From: Oenococcus sp. UCMA 16435
GTDB lineage: Bacteria; Bacillota; Bacilli; Lactobacillales; Lactobacillaceae
Length of the DNA: 64,000 nt
Reading direction: 5' to 3'
NCBI GenBank assembly: GCA_004010835.2
Contig: CP030868.2
Coordinates: forward strand, 1,178,001-1,242,000
Positions 63,560-64,000 of this stretch are shown in pieces (position 1 is the first letter of the stretch; each line of letters opens with the position of its first letter). Under the pieces are notes generated by a model. It ran no database searches, was not told the DNA's origin, and saw only the letters and a list, made by a program, of their open reading frames with translations. The translations under genes were made by a program, and so were the position numbers.

Positions 63560-64000
63560 ATGCCATTAAAAGAAATTGATCTCGAAAAAGTTCATTATTA
63601 TGATCTAAATAACGAAGTTAATATCCCCAAACAAAATACGATTCAGGTTGAAAAAGATAAGGAAGCTCGCGACGCATTTTTAAAAGAAAATGTCGAACCG
63701 AACCGTTTGCGTTTTTCTTCTTTAAAGGAACGTTTCGATTGGTTGATTAAGAATAATTTTGTTGAGAGCCAACTGGTCAAGAAATATGATTTTGTGTTTA
63801 TTGAAAAATTATATGATTTCTTGGATGCAGTCCACTTTCAATTTCAAAGCTTTATGGCGGCCTACAAATTTTATACCCAGTATGCAATTAAGACCGATGA
63901 CGGGAATTATTATGTCGAGTCCTACGAAGACCGAATCGCAGTGAACGCTTTATATTATGCAGATGGCGACCAAAAATTAGCAATGAGAATTGCCGATGAA
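63560..64000 (+). CDS. nrdE: Ribonucleoside-diphosphate reductase alpha subunit NrdE (partial)
   Basis: The first 147 codons of a class Ib large subunit: FSSLKERFDWLIKNNFVE, YDFVFIEKLYDFLDAVHFQF, and SYEDRIAVNALYYADGD. GGAG precedes the ATG. Runs off the right edge. Confidence 0.92.
   Translation, partial: MPLKEIDLEKVHYYDLNNEVNIPKQNTIQVEKDKEARDAFLKENVEPNRLRFSSLKERFDWLIKNNFVESQLVKKYDFVFIEKLYDFLDAVHFQFQSFMAAYKFYTQYAIKTDDGNYYVESYEDRIAVNALYYADGDQKLAMRIADE

Overview
The window looks like the chromosome of a low-GC, Gram-positive lactic acid bacterium. Oenococcus or a close Leuconostoc-group relative fits best. The evidence is the AT-rich coding DNA, the TetR/DUF4811 drug-export operon, walR-walK followed directly by htrA and rlmH, a zwf gene, and a class Ib nrd locus. 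The species is an inference from gene content; no rRNA gene is present. Layout: (1) 1-2.7 kb, a minus-strand envelope-stress module (Asp23, DUF2273, AmaP, two GlsB-type proteins, one small anchored protein). (2) 2.9-7.7 kb, a small hydrolase, a broken acetyltransferase, and a GC-rich ABC exporter/TetR operon behind a perfect palindromic operator; its base composition suggests transfer. (3) 7.9-28.4 kb, an accessory zone full of decayed genes. Two things stand out in it. One is a RiPP/microcin-C-like locus (10.0-17.0 kb): a 36-residue precursor, an attenuator, an RRE-ThiF adenylating enzyme, an unrecognised frameshifted protein, a PLP fold-type-I enzyme, a PLP decarboxylase, a methyltransferase and a frameshifted MFS exporter. 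The other is a two-gene Thoeris-like operon (19.7-21.6 kb): a ThsB-like TIR protein plus a protein with a deoxyribosyltransferase-like head and a TRAFs-binding/TPR-like body. A second TIR gene, broken, lies next to it. A serine hydrolase, topoisomerase III and a NrdH-like protein without CxxC follow. (4) 28.9-33.1 kb, an ABC/MFS/DUF4811/TetR drug-resistance operon under a 51-bp perfect palindrome, then a tRNA-Lys(CTT) whose 3' end faces the accessory zone.
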